64,000 nucleotides of DNA, taken from assembly GCA_036346375.1 (NCBI GenBank), contig CM070501.1, positions 37,034,539 through 37,098,538 on the forward strand, written 5' to 3'. Position numbers and translations under genes: made by a program. This document shows positions 11,690 through 21,849 of the stretch, piece after piece. This DNA is from Guadua angustifolia (Eukaryota; Streptophyta; Magnoliopsida; Poales; Poaceae). Positions within the stretch are counted from its first letter, which is position 1. Every line of letters begins with the position of its first letter. The notes beneath the pieces are model-generated. The model was not told the DNA's origin. It made no database searches and was given only the letters and a program-made list of their open reading frames with translations.

Positions 11690-12560
11690 TTTCACGTGAG
11701 TGTCCTTTGGCGATGAGGATGATCCACTCTTTTGGTGAGCGATCGAGGGTACGCCATGAGCTTTGGCGATGATGCACCGCTTGGAGGATATGACAGCCGA
11801 TCTACCGAGGGACTATCTGTGGATCGGGCAGATCGATATTGCCCGATGTCACTATCACGGTTTACGCCGGGATAGGGCAAGGGCGAGCCGTCAGATCCGT
11901 GATCACGACCAGAGGTTGTCATTTGACGCTGGGATTCAGGAGACATCGCGTCTGGCGATGAGGCGATTGCTCGTACCTACCCCAGAGAGTTGGATGGCAC
12001 AAGAGCCGTCACCACCCACGAGAGACACTCGCTACAACCGAGAGCCCATCGAGGAGGAGGATGCCACGATCACCCACCGCCGATATGTTATCGCCAAGAG
12101 GATGCTATCGACGAGACGGTTCAGAGCCGCAGAGGTCTCGTGGCGAGTTCACACATGCCTTAGGGCTCATCATTGCACTTGTGAGTACTTGGCCCACTCT
12201 ATCCAGAGGATTGGGGAACTGGAGACACACAGACGGACGAGCGGAGCCGGTCTTTGGAGCTACACGACCTGCAGACCGTGAGGAGCCACAGCAGAGAGCC
12301 GCAGCCAGAGCCGAGCGAGCCTGGAAGTGAAGTCTGAGCAAGTGGAAGTGAAGCCCGAGCCTGTGGAGGTCAAGCAGAACCAATGGAGGTTGAGCTTGTG
12401 CAGGAGGCGATCCAGCAGAGGATCGTTGGGATAGGTTTGTACCAAGCACCAAAGACACCCGGGTGTATCCACCAGAAGTTCCTGGGGATGGCTAGAGGAG
12501 TGAGCGTTAGGATTAGTGGTTGAGACTCTGCGCCGAGTCACGTCCCGAATAAGAGTCACC
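11690..12560 (+). pseudogene. Accessory ORF upstream of gag (orf0-like) in the Tekay-like element
   Basis: Between the primer-binding site and gag there is a decayed coding stretch. The clearest frame (about 11763-12281) reads YVIAKRMLSTRRFRAAEVS, then LRAHHCTCEYLAHSIQRIGELETH, which looks like an amphipathic, partly coiled-coil protein. A short K/E/P/V repeat (EVKSEQVEVKPEPVEV, about 12328-12375) follows. From memory, rice RIRE3 and RIRE8 carry an extra ORF in this position; the function is unknown. Frame changes are present. Confidence 0.45.
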
Positions 12561-12781
12561 CTTAGAGGCGTTTGACTCTTAATGTTAGTTCGACGCTTTT
12601 TTCATGCTTTGGAGTGATTGGTATGTGTTGCAAGGCCCTTAGGCATTGTGAGCAACCATACCCAAATATTAATAAAGTAATAAAGTTGGATTTTGTGTTA
12701 CACCTTTGACCCTGCATAAGTACTCTATTACTCGTCTATTCTTATTTCCCTCTCGTCTCTAAACCATGGAGCAATCGGCAG

Positions 12782-12899
12782 ATGGTGAACACTCGAGGAA
12801 ACCAAGGAGGAAATGGGAGCGATTCTCGCTCAGTTGGAAACATCGATGGGGAAGGACTAGGACCTCAACCGGTACCGCCAGTTGATATGCAGAACTTTG
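12782..12899 (+). pseudogene. gag: gag 5' fragment of the Tekay-like element
   Basis: The ATG at 12782 begins MVNTRGNQGG, the usual N-terminus of Gag in this group of plant chromoviruses, and continues to PPVDMQNF. Homology to gag then ends, and the following bases encode the antisense ORF of the surrounding Tat element on the other strand. Only about 39 codons remain. Confidence 0.65.
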
Positions 12900-12905
12900 G
12901 AGCCT

Positions 12906-13340
12906 TTATTGCTCCCCAGAAGTTCGCCGTCGGAGGAGGCGCGGCAAAGGAAAAAGTAGCGAAAGAGGGGGAGGTTTGGCATCACCCCCAAGAACATTTC
13001 GCAGAGGTGTGCGAAGATGGCGAGAAAAAGAATGGAGTTGGGAGTGAGGTGAAGATGATTGATTTCATAGAAGTGGAGGACGGTGAGAAAAAAATCGGAG
13101 AAAGGCGGTACCAAGCCCGCCATGATGCCCCATACGGTGATGATGATCTCGGCTTACGGGCTTTGTGGCGTGGGGGTCCCACCGAAAGAAGAGAGGGCCT
13201 CCGAAGACGATTAGGTGAAGCCTCCCCTACTGTAGGAATCTACACCGAGGGAGGAATGGAAGGCGAAGCAGGAGGAGCCATGGAAGCAAAAGTGACAAGG
13301 GACAGGAAAAGCTTAGAGGAGGAAGACAAAGTTTGCAAAT
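12906..13340 (-). pseudogene. antisense accessory ORF of Tat element 1, N-terminal domain
   Basis: On the minus strand the frame ending near 12906 reads PPFSDFFLTVLHFYEINHLH, directly followed by LTPNSILFLAIFAHLCEMFLG and then PNLPLFRYFF. This is the hallmark of the putative gypsy-type transposon (Transposase_28-like) domain encoded antisense in many grass gypsy elements. The start is probably near 13330-13340, but the first codons lie in other frames. The continuation is at 8445 and below, beyond the Tekay-like insertion. No biochemical function is established for the family. Confidence 0.65.
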
Positions 13341-13579
13341 AGTGCTAAAAGCGTGAACTGCCTGGTGCGGATGTATCTGTATGTATCCCCCACACGCACC
13401 GACGGTTCACGAAAGGACAAGGTTGTGCGCCGTTTCGGGTCCCAAGAAAAATCAATGGATGCGGGAAGGAATCGAGGCGGTCGCATCCTGATGAGTGGTG
13501 GCCCCATCCAAGAATGCACCGGCATTTAATGTAAGGATTTTGAAAGACACTAATGTGCGTTTTGGGTGGGCCCGGCTAC

Positions 13580-14438
13580 TGTCGGCGTATTATACACCGG
13601 TACCTTTTTCGCCGCACAAAGCGCGGCGGCCTACGTGGCGATTTTGACAAAGTGTGGGTGTTTACACCCGCCTAAGAGCGCCACCACGTGGGCGCGCGCG
13701 GAAGCAGTGGCGACACGCTCGCCGCGGCGTTCGCCCACGTGGCGGTTTAGCGCGGTTGGGCGAAAGCATGCCCCACCACCGGTGTCGGTCCACGTGGCGC
13801 GGCGAAGCAGCGGGCGACCACGCTCGCCGCCCGTCCGCCCGCGTGGCGGCTTTGGCGGCGGTTGGCGAAAGCACGCCCGGCCGCCGGTGTCGGGCCCACG
13901 TGGCGTCGGCGGCGAGCAGAGGGCGACCACGCTCGCCGCCAGCGTCCAGCCACGTGGCATGCGGGAAAGCACACCTCGCTTGCTCCACCGCCATGCAAAG
14001 GGTGGGATGCGTGGTTTCATCCTCGAAGTTTCTTCGCCGCCAGCATCGTCGTCGAGACAGCCTCTTTGACCATGCATGTCGGTCCTAAGGAATTTCGCAC
14101 AAGCCCGCCCCTCTCGACACCTCTCACCTACTCACACAGGAGGTCACATTCCTAAGAACCGAGTGAAGGCATGCGCTGGCATTAATTAGCGCCGAAGGAA
14201 CGGGACAGCGCATAAAGGTGTAATAAATGCATGTAAGATAAACATGATGATATCCCTCCTCTATCTGACTGGTGTAAGCCCGTGCATATAAGGGCACTTG
14301 AGAGCATTCGAGAGAGAGAGGAAAAAAAGGAGAAAGGAGAAGGTAGACTCAACAGAAGAGCTGGTCACCAACAAGCTCTGTAACCAAGCCCAAAATACTG
14401 AATCCAAAATCAAGCAGGAAGTAGGGCTGTTACCCTTC
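13580..14438 (+). repeat. 3' LTR of Tat element 1, left part
   Basis: It begins TGTCGGCGTATTATACACCGG after GGGTGGGCCCGGCTAC, a purine-rich stretch that may serve as the polypurine tract. It contains a GC-rich tandem repeat (13716-13975). It is cut at 14438 by the copia insertion and continues at 25943-26123. Confidence 0.75.
13716..13975. repeat. GC-rich tandem repeat, unit 105-109 bp, about 2.5 copies
   Basis: CGCTCGCCGC recurs at 13716, 13821 and 13930. Between these lie diverged copies of CCACGTGGCG, GGTTGGCGAAAGCA and CCACCGGTGTCGG. Each unit contains one or two CACGTGG (G-box type) motifs. Long open frames on both strands here follow from the GC-rich repeat and are not genes. Confidence 0.75.
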
Positions 14439-15984
14439 TGAAAGGACCGATATGTCGCCTAGAGGGGGGGTGAATAGGCGTTATTTCAAATTTAAATGCG
14501 CAACGGAAATTTACTATTCGGATAGTCCGAAAATACCTTGATCGTCCGAGTGGTTCTGATAGTCCGAATGTCTTTTGGATATCTCGAATCGCACTTCGCA
14601 AGAAAACCCTAAAAAGTAGATCCGAAGTTATTTGAGAGGCTAAATTACTACCAAATGAAGTTTCTAAGCTAGGGCAACTTCCAGATTATGAGATCCACCC
14701 AATATCTATTGCATGAAGCTAGTCAACCCTTGATCCCCAAAAGATTAAGCTAAGCACAAAGGGACAAGAGTAAAACTTACAACCAAGAGAGATGTAGCGA
14801 TTTTTCTCCGAAGTTCGGATCCTTGAGGATCCCACGTCTCCGCTGAGGCGGCACAAAGCCGGGTCTCTTTCAACCCTAATCCTCTAGGTGTTGCACTAAG
14901 CACTCACCTACTTTTCTTTGAATCCTTCCCATGAGGTGGATTCAACCTTCACAAACTTCCCGCGGGTGTCCCACACGAGCTTGGGGGCTCACCGGCAACT
15001 CCTAGCCGTCTAGGAGTCCTCAACCTCCAAGAGTAAAAGATCCGGCAAGAGATTCGCTTGAAGATGACCCAAGTGCTCAAGATGAATCACAACCTCTAGA
15101 GCCTTCAAACTCTCAACTAGATTTCCCCCAAAAGATTTGCTAATCAAGAGATCAAGAGGGAAGAACACTAGAGCTCAAGAGTGAGAGAGAGCACAGCTCA
15201 AAATGAATTGAATGCACTTCTTTTTGGGTAGGTGGGAGTTGGGGAGGTATTTAAGGCCTCCCAAAACTAGCCGTTTTTCACTTCAGCCCGACACTGTTCG
15301 GATAGTCCGAACCCATGTTCGGATAGTCCGAACCAATAGAACTAAGGCAATGGAACACTCGGTTGGACGGTCAACGCCCTTCTGATAGTCCGAACCTAAT
15401 TAGAACTAGGGCAACAGAACTTTGTTGCTCGGACAAGAACCATACTTGGATAGTCCGAACCAATAAGACTTAGCCCTAACCGAGAGGGGTCGTTCGGATA
15501 CTCGAACCAGTGTTCTGGACATTCCAACCAAATAGAATCGACCAACAGAGAGGGTCACTGATACTCGAACCGAGGTTCTGACATTCGAATCGATTTTGCC
15601 AGAGCAACCGAGGGTCCAGCTCGACATTCGAACAATTGTTCTTGATACTCTAACTAATTTGAACACTTAGCCCCTAGGACTTCACACATTTACCCATACT
15701 TAGACTAGGATTCATCTTTGAGCACATTCGATCATTCCAAAGCTATTTCTTGCCCTATCCTCTTTATAGTACTACCGCCCTTAAACTCAAATAAAATTAA
15801 AAGTACATACGCTAGATGCTGAGTTTAGTCGACGCCTTTTCTTCTTCAAATTGAGGGGTCTCTTTTCTTAAGCGACTTTTCCATGAGCGTATCTATCTGT
15901 TCACCATACTCAAAACACTCATTAGTCACTTAATCTTGTTGTCATTAATCACCAAAATCATTAAGAGGCCTAGATGCACTTTCA
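14439..15984 (-). repeat. 3' LTR of the SIRE-like copia (1546 bp)
   Basis: On the plus strand it begins TGAAAGGACCGATATGTC and ends GATGCACTTTCA. It contains several TTCGGATAGTCCGAA dyads (14517, 15297, 15318) and a TATA-like TTAAATA (minus) within a GGAGG...CCTCC inverted repeat near 15243-15264. It differs from the other LTR by many one- to two-base indels. Confidence 0.9.
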
Positions 15985-16003
15985 ATCTCCCCCTTTTTGG
16001 TGA
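15985..16003 (-). other. Polypurine tract of the SIRE-like copia
   Basis: The minus-strand CACCAAAAAGGGGGAGAT abuts the 3' LTR and would prime plus-strand DNA synthesis. Further A/T-GGGGGAG tracts (near 16083, 16158 and 16375 on the minus strand) repeat the core, as described for SIRE elements. Confidence 0.8.
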
Positions 16004-16399
16004 ATTGATGACAACACGATTAGATTTATGATTAATATTTGAATTGAGAGAGTATTTAGAAAACCAAATACACGGAGAAGCTCCCCCTAAATGTGTGCAT
16101 TGAAGTAGTTTGAGTGGAATGTCAAACGCACATATTTACGGGAAATTTTGCGAGAGCTCCCCCTAAATTTCTGATTTCGAGAGAATATAACAAGATATAT
16201 GACAGATAATTTGCATAAACAAATATGACATGATATCACACAAGTGCATCACTAAAGAGAAATGGAATTAAGCTATCAAGATCAAGCATCCAACAAACAA
16301 ACCAAGTATACGCAACAGAGGTTCAACTAAACAACCAACCAAGCAAAAGCGAAAGATAAAACTAATCTCCTCACTCCCCCTTTGGCATCAAGGCACCAA

Positions 16400-18013
16400 A
16401 AGGGTCACTCCTCACTGCCATCATCGCTGCCGCCTTTGCCGTTCTCCGAGCCAAGACGATCGAGAGTCGCCTCATCGTCACCAAGAGGCGCCAAGTGGCG
16501 GAAGGTCAAGAGTCGCCGTCGCCAATCAACAATCGCAGACCGACTCGACTGACTCCTCGTAACACGACAAGTTTAGCTTTCCCTTGATCACATTGAGCTG
16601 ACGGCGAGTGTCGGTGATCTTCTCATTCATCTGACGGATCTTCCTGTGGTTCTTGATCCCAAGGCAGAAAATTGCACGAAGCATGTTCTTTATGGAGCCG
16701 CTTGGGGAGGAAGGATCACTGGTCGGCTCACAAGTGGCACCGACCGTCGAGGGCGCCAAGGAGGAACTGGCTGAATCGGAGGAGGTGGAGCCTTGATCAC
16801 ACTAACACTGTGACAAGACATGCTCCACATCCTTAGCAAACCACTAGCCTGAGATACTCTCAACCATACACATCACATATGGAGCGAATCCACAACTGCT
16901 ACGCGGGCTGAGTGAGTTGAGACGTATCTCTTGCCAGATAAAGTCAAATACATCAAAAGGCCTAGAACCTCACCAATCTCAAAAGGTGTTCCTAGAGTAG
17001 GAACCGATGTTGGTGGCGCTCTCCTCCTTGGGCCATGTGGTCTTCCTCAAGAATTTGTACAGATAGCATAGAATGGCTTCAAACCTTTTGTGGTGCCCAA
17101 CTTGAAGTTTCGAGATTCATCATACAGAGGAGTCAAATCATTGATGCCGAAGAGTCAAAAACATGAAGCTTGTCCAAGTTCTCCCAAATTTCTGTTGAAT
17201 CCAATGCGCATAAAGAACCGAGCCTTGGTCACGAGAATAGTATAGCTCATCAACCATGAACCACATGGTGCACTCAAGTCGGTGTTTACATACATGTGGT
17301 CGCATAGAACTGCGTGCCACAACTTCATTGTTCCATTTGCACCAAGGACATGATCTCTCTCAGACAGACGCCACAAGCAAAGAATCACCTCATTGAATAT
17401 CGTGCCCTCCCCTCAGGTCATATAGTCCCAATCGATGTATTGCATTAAAGCTATCGGGTTCTTCTTCTCGGCGATAATGTAATCATAAAAGTCCTGCTGA
17501 AAATGATTCCAAAATCTCTTGTCCACATAGTCTTCTTGCAAATACAGCAATGATTCTCGACTCAGGCCGACGGACCTCTTTGCCTCTTCCTTGCCCAACA
17601 CAAGAGTCGACCTTCTTCTTTGGAGTCACACCCATTGGAGTAGCACGAGGCGTGGTGAATCTCCAATGGTCCAATCAACAAGACCTTCCCTGCTTCATGC
17701 ACACTTGGTCGCCTCAACCTAGGCATAGCATGACCCTAGGATCCTCAAGACCACCGCCTCCCCGACCTCATCTCCTTGATCACCATCACCCCGACTTGGA
17801 GCACCCTTATGAGATGTCTTCTTCCTCTTGCGAATGACTTACGCTTCGCTTTCTACCGATCGAAGCGGAAGGGACTCCTGAGGGAGTCCCGAGGAGGATC
17901 ACGTGGGTCGCCGAGGAGCCACCGGCGGGAAGATCATGCCTAGCCTTCTTCGAGCGAGCCGCATCGATGTCAGCTTGGCCAGAGAGAGGATTGCCACCTT
18001 GAGAGGGATCCAT
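16400..18013 (-). pseudogene. Extra 3' ORF (env-like / plant transposon protein) of the SIRE-like copia
   Basis: A minus-strand frame starts MDPSQGGNPLSG at 18013 and encodes a basic, serine-rich N-terminus (KKARHD, IGRKRSVSHSQEEED). Downstream, in other frames, lie hydrophobic/aromatic blocks (YLQEDYVDKRFWNHFQQDF near 17530, KNPIALMQYIDWDYM near 17440, ARFFMRIGFNRNLGEL near 17190). A coiled-coil-like helix (HRKIRQMNEKITDTRRQLN near 16630) follows. This is the position and style of the additional ORF after pol in SIRE/Maximus elements, often called env-like. No signal peptide or transmembrane segment can be shown. It is broken by frameshifts. Confidence 0.5.
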
Positions 18014-18097
18014 CTAAAGGTATACAAGGGTTGAAGCAAGATTAGACACTAATTATAACCTAGATGAACAATAAAGAGTTGAAATGAAGTCACATTC

Positions 18098-18173
18098 TTC
18101 GGATAGTCCGAAGTTATCTTCGGATAGTCCGAACCTCTTCGGACATTCCGAATGGAAACTCGGACATTCCGAG
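18098..18173. repeat. Four TTCGGA-NNN-TCCGAA dyads
   Basis: Dyads at 18098, 18119, 18138 and 18159 with spacers TAG, TAG, CAT and CAT; the last has CTCGGA/TCCGAG arms. Starts are 19-21 bp apart. Same motif as the array at 18570 and in the LTRs. Confidence 0.8.
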
Positions 18174-18569
18174 GTGACAGTTCACAAACCCTAAATTATC
18201 AATCTAGATATAATTCAACAATGCTAAGGTCTAATCGTAAGGAGACCATCCTAGCAAAGCCTAGCATAGTCTAGAGATCAAGAATTCTCAAAGAAAACAA
18301 GGAAAAGATTGACATCCGGAGAGGAACCAAACCAACCTTTTGAGATGAGAAAACCGGTTCCCAGGGCAAAACTAGGGCACAAGCTTGATGGAGAGGAATC
18401 CCTAGCCCTTGGGGAAGGTCTTGGGGCCCTCAAACCGCAAAAACTCCGGCCAAAACCCTAGATCCAAGTGCTAGGGCGGAGTAGAGGAGAGAGAAACCGA
18501 AAATATGAAGTGAGGGGAAGAAAGAAGGAAGAGAGAGGGTCGGGCGGCTTAAAAAGCCCGAGGCCCCAC

Positions 18570-18685
18570 TTCGGACAGTCCGAACTTAAGTTCGGATAGT
18601 CCGAACCAGTTCGGATAGTCCGAATGGAATTTCGGACAGTCCGAACCAGTTCGGATAGTCCGAATGGAATTTCGGACAGTCCGAA
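18570..18685. repeat. Array of six 15-bp dyads TTCGGA-(T/C)AG-TCCGAA
   Basis: Perfect dyads start at 18570, 18591, 18610, 18631, 18650 and 18671, with steps of 21, 19, 21, 19 and 21 bp. Spacers are CAG or TAG. The last four form two copies of a 40-bp unit. The array lies between the pol end and the extra ORF on the minus strand, where the leader or promoter of a subgenomic message would be expected. Confidence 0.85.
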
Positions 18686-18927
18686 CTGTTTTCTCAGGAT
18701 GGCATGAAAATAAAGGCAGGAATGACTACGGAGCGAGAAATAGATGAGAGGACCTAAGAAGTCAAGTCATCAAGTGATCAGCAAGCCATGCAACACTTCA
18801 AACCATGATCACAAGATGATTGACAAGATCCGAAGATCAAAAACCAATAAATACAATAAGATAAGAGAAATAAAGAGAATAAGGTTTTCTAAGATATTTT
18901 TCAATCACCAATCAATGTGAGCATGTT

Positions 18928-19704
18928 TCAAGCCAAATTGCGAGAGTCTAGAATATTTAGTCCACTCCTCAAATCACAAAACCTCTTCTCATCAAGTGGC
19001 TTGGTAAATATATCGGTTAATTGGTCAATTGTGCTCACATGTTGAATTTCAATATCGCCTTTAGTGGAATGATCTCTTAGGAAATGATGGCGGATATCGA
19101 TATGCTTTGTACGGGAGTGTTGGACTGGGTTGTTGGCAATTTTTATGGCACTCTCATTGTCACACAAAAGTGGTACATGGTTATAGGTTAGGCCATAATC
19201 ATTTAGAGTTTGTCTCATCCAAAGCAATTGCGCACAACAACTCCCGGCGGCTATATATTCGGCTTCGGCTGTGGATAAGGCTACGGAATTTTGCTTCTTA
19301 GAGGACCAGGAGACAAGTGATCTACCTAAGAATTGACAAGTTCCCGAGGTACTCTTCCTATCCACCTTACATCCTGCATAATCCGCATCGGAATACCCAA
19401 CTAATTCAAAAGATGAGCCTTTAGGATACCAAAGCCCAAAATGAGGAGTGTGCACTAAATATCTCAAGATTCTCTTGACGGCCACCATGTGACACTCTTT
19501 AGGAGCGGCTTGAAACCGTGCACACATGCACACACTAAGCATAATATCGGGCCTAGATGCACAAAGATAAAGTAGGGAACCGATCATTGAGCGATATACC
19601 TTTTGGACGACCGGTTTACCTTCTTTGTCGAGGTCTAGATGCCCGCTGGCTTGCATTGGCGCCTTGATTGGCTTGGCGTTCTCTATGCCGAACTTCTTGA
19701 GCAT
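18928..19704 (-). CDS. RNase H (with RT C-terminal part) of the SIRE-like copia
   Basis: One open frame of 258 codons. It begins MLKKFGIENAKPIKAPM (end of the RT/connection) and runs through YRSMIGSLLYLCASRPDI. The RNase H catalytic motifs follow: VGYSDADYAG (D), STAEAEYIA (E), LLCDNESAIKIA (D), and the conserved RTKHIDIRHHF and VSTIDQLTDIFTKPLDE. The stop at 18928 is the natural end of copia pol. The domain itself is complete and would degrade RNA in the RNA:DNA hybrid, but its upstream polyprotein is frameshifted. It is therefore a fragment of a broken pol rather than an independent gene; the first Met is internal. Confidence 0.85.
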   Translation of the reverse strand: MLKKFGIENAKPIKAPMQASGHLDLDKEGKPVVQKVYRSMIGSLLYLCASRPDIMLSVCMCARFQAAPKECHMVAVKRILRYLVHTPHFGLWYPKGSSFELVGYSDADYAGCKVDRKSTSGTCQFLGRSLVSWSSKKQNSVALSTAEAEYIAAGSCCAQLLWMRQTLNDYGLTYNHVPLLCDNESAIKIANNPVQHSRTKHIDIRHHFLRDHSTKGDIEIQHVSTIDQLTDIFTKPLDEKRFCDLRSGLNILDSRNLA

Positions 19705-20850
19705 GTCCTTGATGTACTTTGTTTGGCATATGAAGGTTCCTTCCTTGTTGCTTGACTTGAAAACCGAGAAAGAACTTCAACTCGCCCATCATGGACATCT
19801 CAAATCTCTTAGTCATGATCTTGCTAAATTCCTTGCACAAGTGTTCATTAGTAGATCCAAGATGATGTCATCAACATATATTTGACATACAAACAAATCA
19901 TTATTAATATGTTTAGTAAAGAGAGTGGGGTCGGCCTTTCCGACTACAAAACCTTGACCGAGAAGGAAGTCGCGAAGACACTCGAACCACGCCTTGCTTG
20001 CTTAAGTCCGTAGAGAGCCTTATGTAGGAAGTAGACGTGGTCCGGATGGTTCGGTCTTCGGCCGGGTGGTTGCTCAACGAGACCATTTCAAAAGTGGTCC
20101 ATTTAAGAAGGCGCTTTTCACGCCCATTTGATACAACTTAAAATCATGGTGAGTAGCAAAGGCAAGTAATATTCTAATAGATTCAAGCCTAGCTACGGAG
20201 CATATGTTTCATCGAAATCCAAACCTTCGATTTGCGTGAAGCCTTGAGCAACTAACCGGCTTTATTTTCGTCACTATTCCGTTCTCATCTTGCTTGTTCC
20301 AAAAACCCACTTGGTTCCACTCACATTTTGCTTAGGCCTTTCGACAAGCTTCCAGACTTGGTTCCGCTCGGGTTATTCAACTCCTCTTGCATGGCCATCA
20401 CCCAATCCGGATCTTGGAGCGCTTCATCTACTTTTAAGCTGCTCAAGAGAAGACACAAAGGAGTAAAATTCACAAAAGTTGGCGACACGAGATCTAGTAG
20501 ATACTCCTTGTTAATGTCTCCAAGTATGTTGTCGACCGGGTGATCTCGTTGTACACTCTGATGGACTCTTGGATGAGGTACGGTATGCGTTGGTTCTTTG
20601 GATGGGACCCTCATCGCCTTGAGTGGCATTCGAGCCGCCTTGAACTTGCATTGAAGACGAGGAGTATCATCCGAGCGCCCATCGTCAGATCATGAACTTC
20701 TTGAGTTGAAGAGCTTGGAATTACATCTTGCTCAAGCGGTCTTACTTCTCCAATTGCCGCTTCTTGATTGCTTCAAGACGGGTTCTTCCTCACAATCACA
20801 AAGACGATCAACTTGTTCTATTTGAGAACCGTTAGTTTCATCAAATGTCA
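19616..20850 (-). pseudogene. Reverse transcriptase domain of the SIRE-like copia (frameshifted)
   Basis: Minus-strand fragments in order are: VDEALQDPDWVMAMQEELN near 20440; a degraded copia RT start (AFTQIEGLDFDET-like, about 20240-20210); DDIILDLLMNTCARNL-type sequence around 19870; and MTKRFEMSMMGELKFFLGFQVKQ near 19790. These are the palm and thumb segments of Ty1/copia RT. Several frame changes and small losses occur between 20300 and 19950, so no complete polymerase is encoded. Confidence 0.7.
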
Positions 20851-20852
20851 CA

Positions 20853-21700
20853 TCACGCGAATTTCAACCACACCGTGGTGTTGTTGAAAACTTCAGATGC
20901 ATAAGCATTTGATCCATAGCCAAGCAAGAAACCTTCATCTACTTTAGGAGCAAATTTAGAAGACTTAGCTTTCTTGTTGAGGATGTAGCATTTGCTCCTC
21001 AAGACTCTAAATATGATACATTGGGTTTCTTCCCTAAGTAGCTCAGACGCCGTCTTCTTTAACAACTTGTGGAGATATAGCGGCTGGAGCTGTGGCATGC
21101 GGTGTTGACTGCCTCCGCCTGAATATGCTCTGAGACCTTGTATTCGCAAGCATCGTCGCGCCATCTCGATGAGAGTTCGATTCTTCCTCTCGCCACCCCA
21201 TTCTCGTTGAGGAGAATAAGGAGCCGAGAACTCGTGTTTGATGCCTTCTTCATCGAGATACTCCTCAACACCGGAGATTCTTGAATTCGTGCCGTTGTCA
21301 CTCGAATTCTCTTGATCTTCACTTCGAACTCATTTTGAGCCCTTCTCATGAATTTCTTCAAGCTTCCTTGGACTTCGCTTTTGTCATGCAAGAAAAACAC
21401 CCAAGTAAAGCGCGAAAAATCGTCAACAATAACTAACCCATACTTGTTTCCTCCGATACTTATGTAGGCAATTGGGCCGAATAGATCCATGTGAAGCATC
21501 TCCAGAGGCCTCGAGGTGGTCATCACGTTCTTTGCTGGATGAGTAGCTCCAACTTGCTTCCCCGCTTGACACGCGCTACACACCCTATCTTTCTCAAAAA
21601 CAATATTCGTTAGTCCAAGGATGTGATTGCCCTTAATGAGTTTATGAAGGTTCTCATACCAACATGGGCAAGCCGCGATGCCAAAGCCAACCCATGTTAG
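20853..21700 (-). pseudogene. Integrase domain of the SIRE-like copia (frameshifted)
   Basis: The frame at 21059-21583 encodes the second half of the zinc-binding module (MCSACQAGKQ), then MLHMDLFGPI with the first catalytic Asp and YGLVIVDDFSRFTWVFFL with the second. Downstream frames (20853-21164) hold NKKAKSSKFAPKVDEGFLLGYG, the conserved post-core segment. The region carrying the catalytic Glu (near 21230) is frameshifted but a GVEEYL-like remnant is visible. Confidence 0.75.
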
Positions 21701-21849
21701 ATTTAGCCATTACACGCTTCAAGGTTCACTCTATCCGTATTGAAGTCTATGAGATAGAGGTTTCCTTTAAACGATCCTTAATGGCTATTGAACCATCATC
21801 CTCTTAATGACATCCACACCCTTATCACTAAACACACAATTGTAGCTCG

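Larger units (their letters stand above)
8446..12900 (+). mobile_element. Truncated Tekay-like (RIRE3/RIRE8-type) Ty3/gypsy element: 5' LTR, leader and start of gag only
   Basis: It starts with a long LTR (TGTAACACCCC...CCCGACA, 8446-11505), followed by a primer-binding site, a leader with an accessory ORF and the gag start MVNTRGNQGG at 12782. Gag stops making sense at about 12900, where antisense-ORF sequence of Tat element 1 resumes. Pol and the 3' LTR are missing, so this is an insertion that later lost about two thirds of its length, or a truncated integration. The long LTR, tRNA-Met-type primer site and upstream ORF match, from memory, the rice RIRE3/RIRE8 group. Confidence 0.7.

Noticed and set aside
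13631..14088. Several 80-167-codon frames on both strands over the GC-rich LTR repeat
   Set aside because: They follow the 105-109-bp tandem repeat and encode low-complexity Arg/Ala/Pro sequence, so they are composition artefacts.
15406..15666. Minus-strand frames over the copia LTR (also at 25347-25619)
   Set aside because: They are translations of the TTCGGATAGTCCGAA-type repeats inside LTRs and not genes.
18570..18685. CRISPR-like array (short repeats with regular spacing)
   Set aside because: The spacers are themselves repeated, the repeats are dyads 4-6 bp apart, and the context is a plant retrotransposon.
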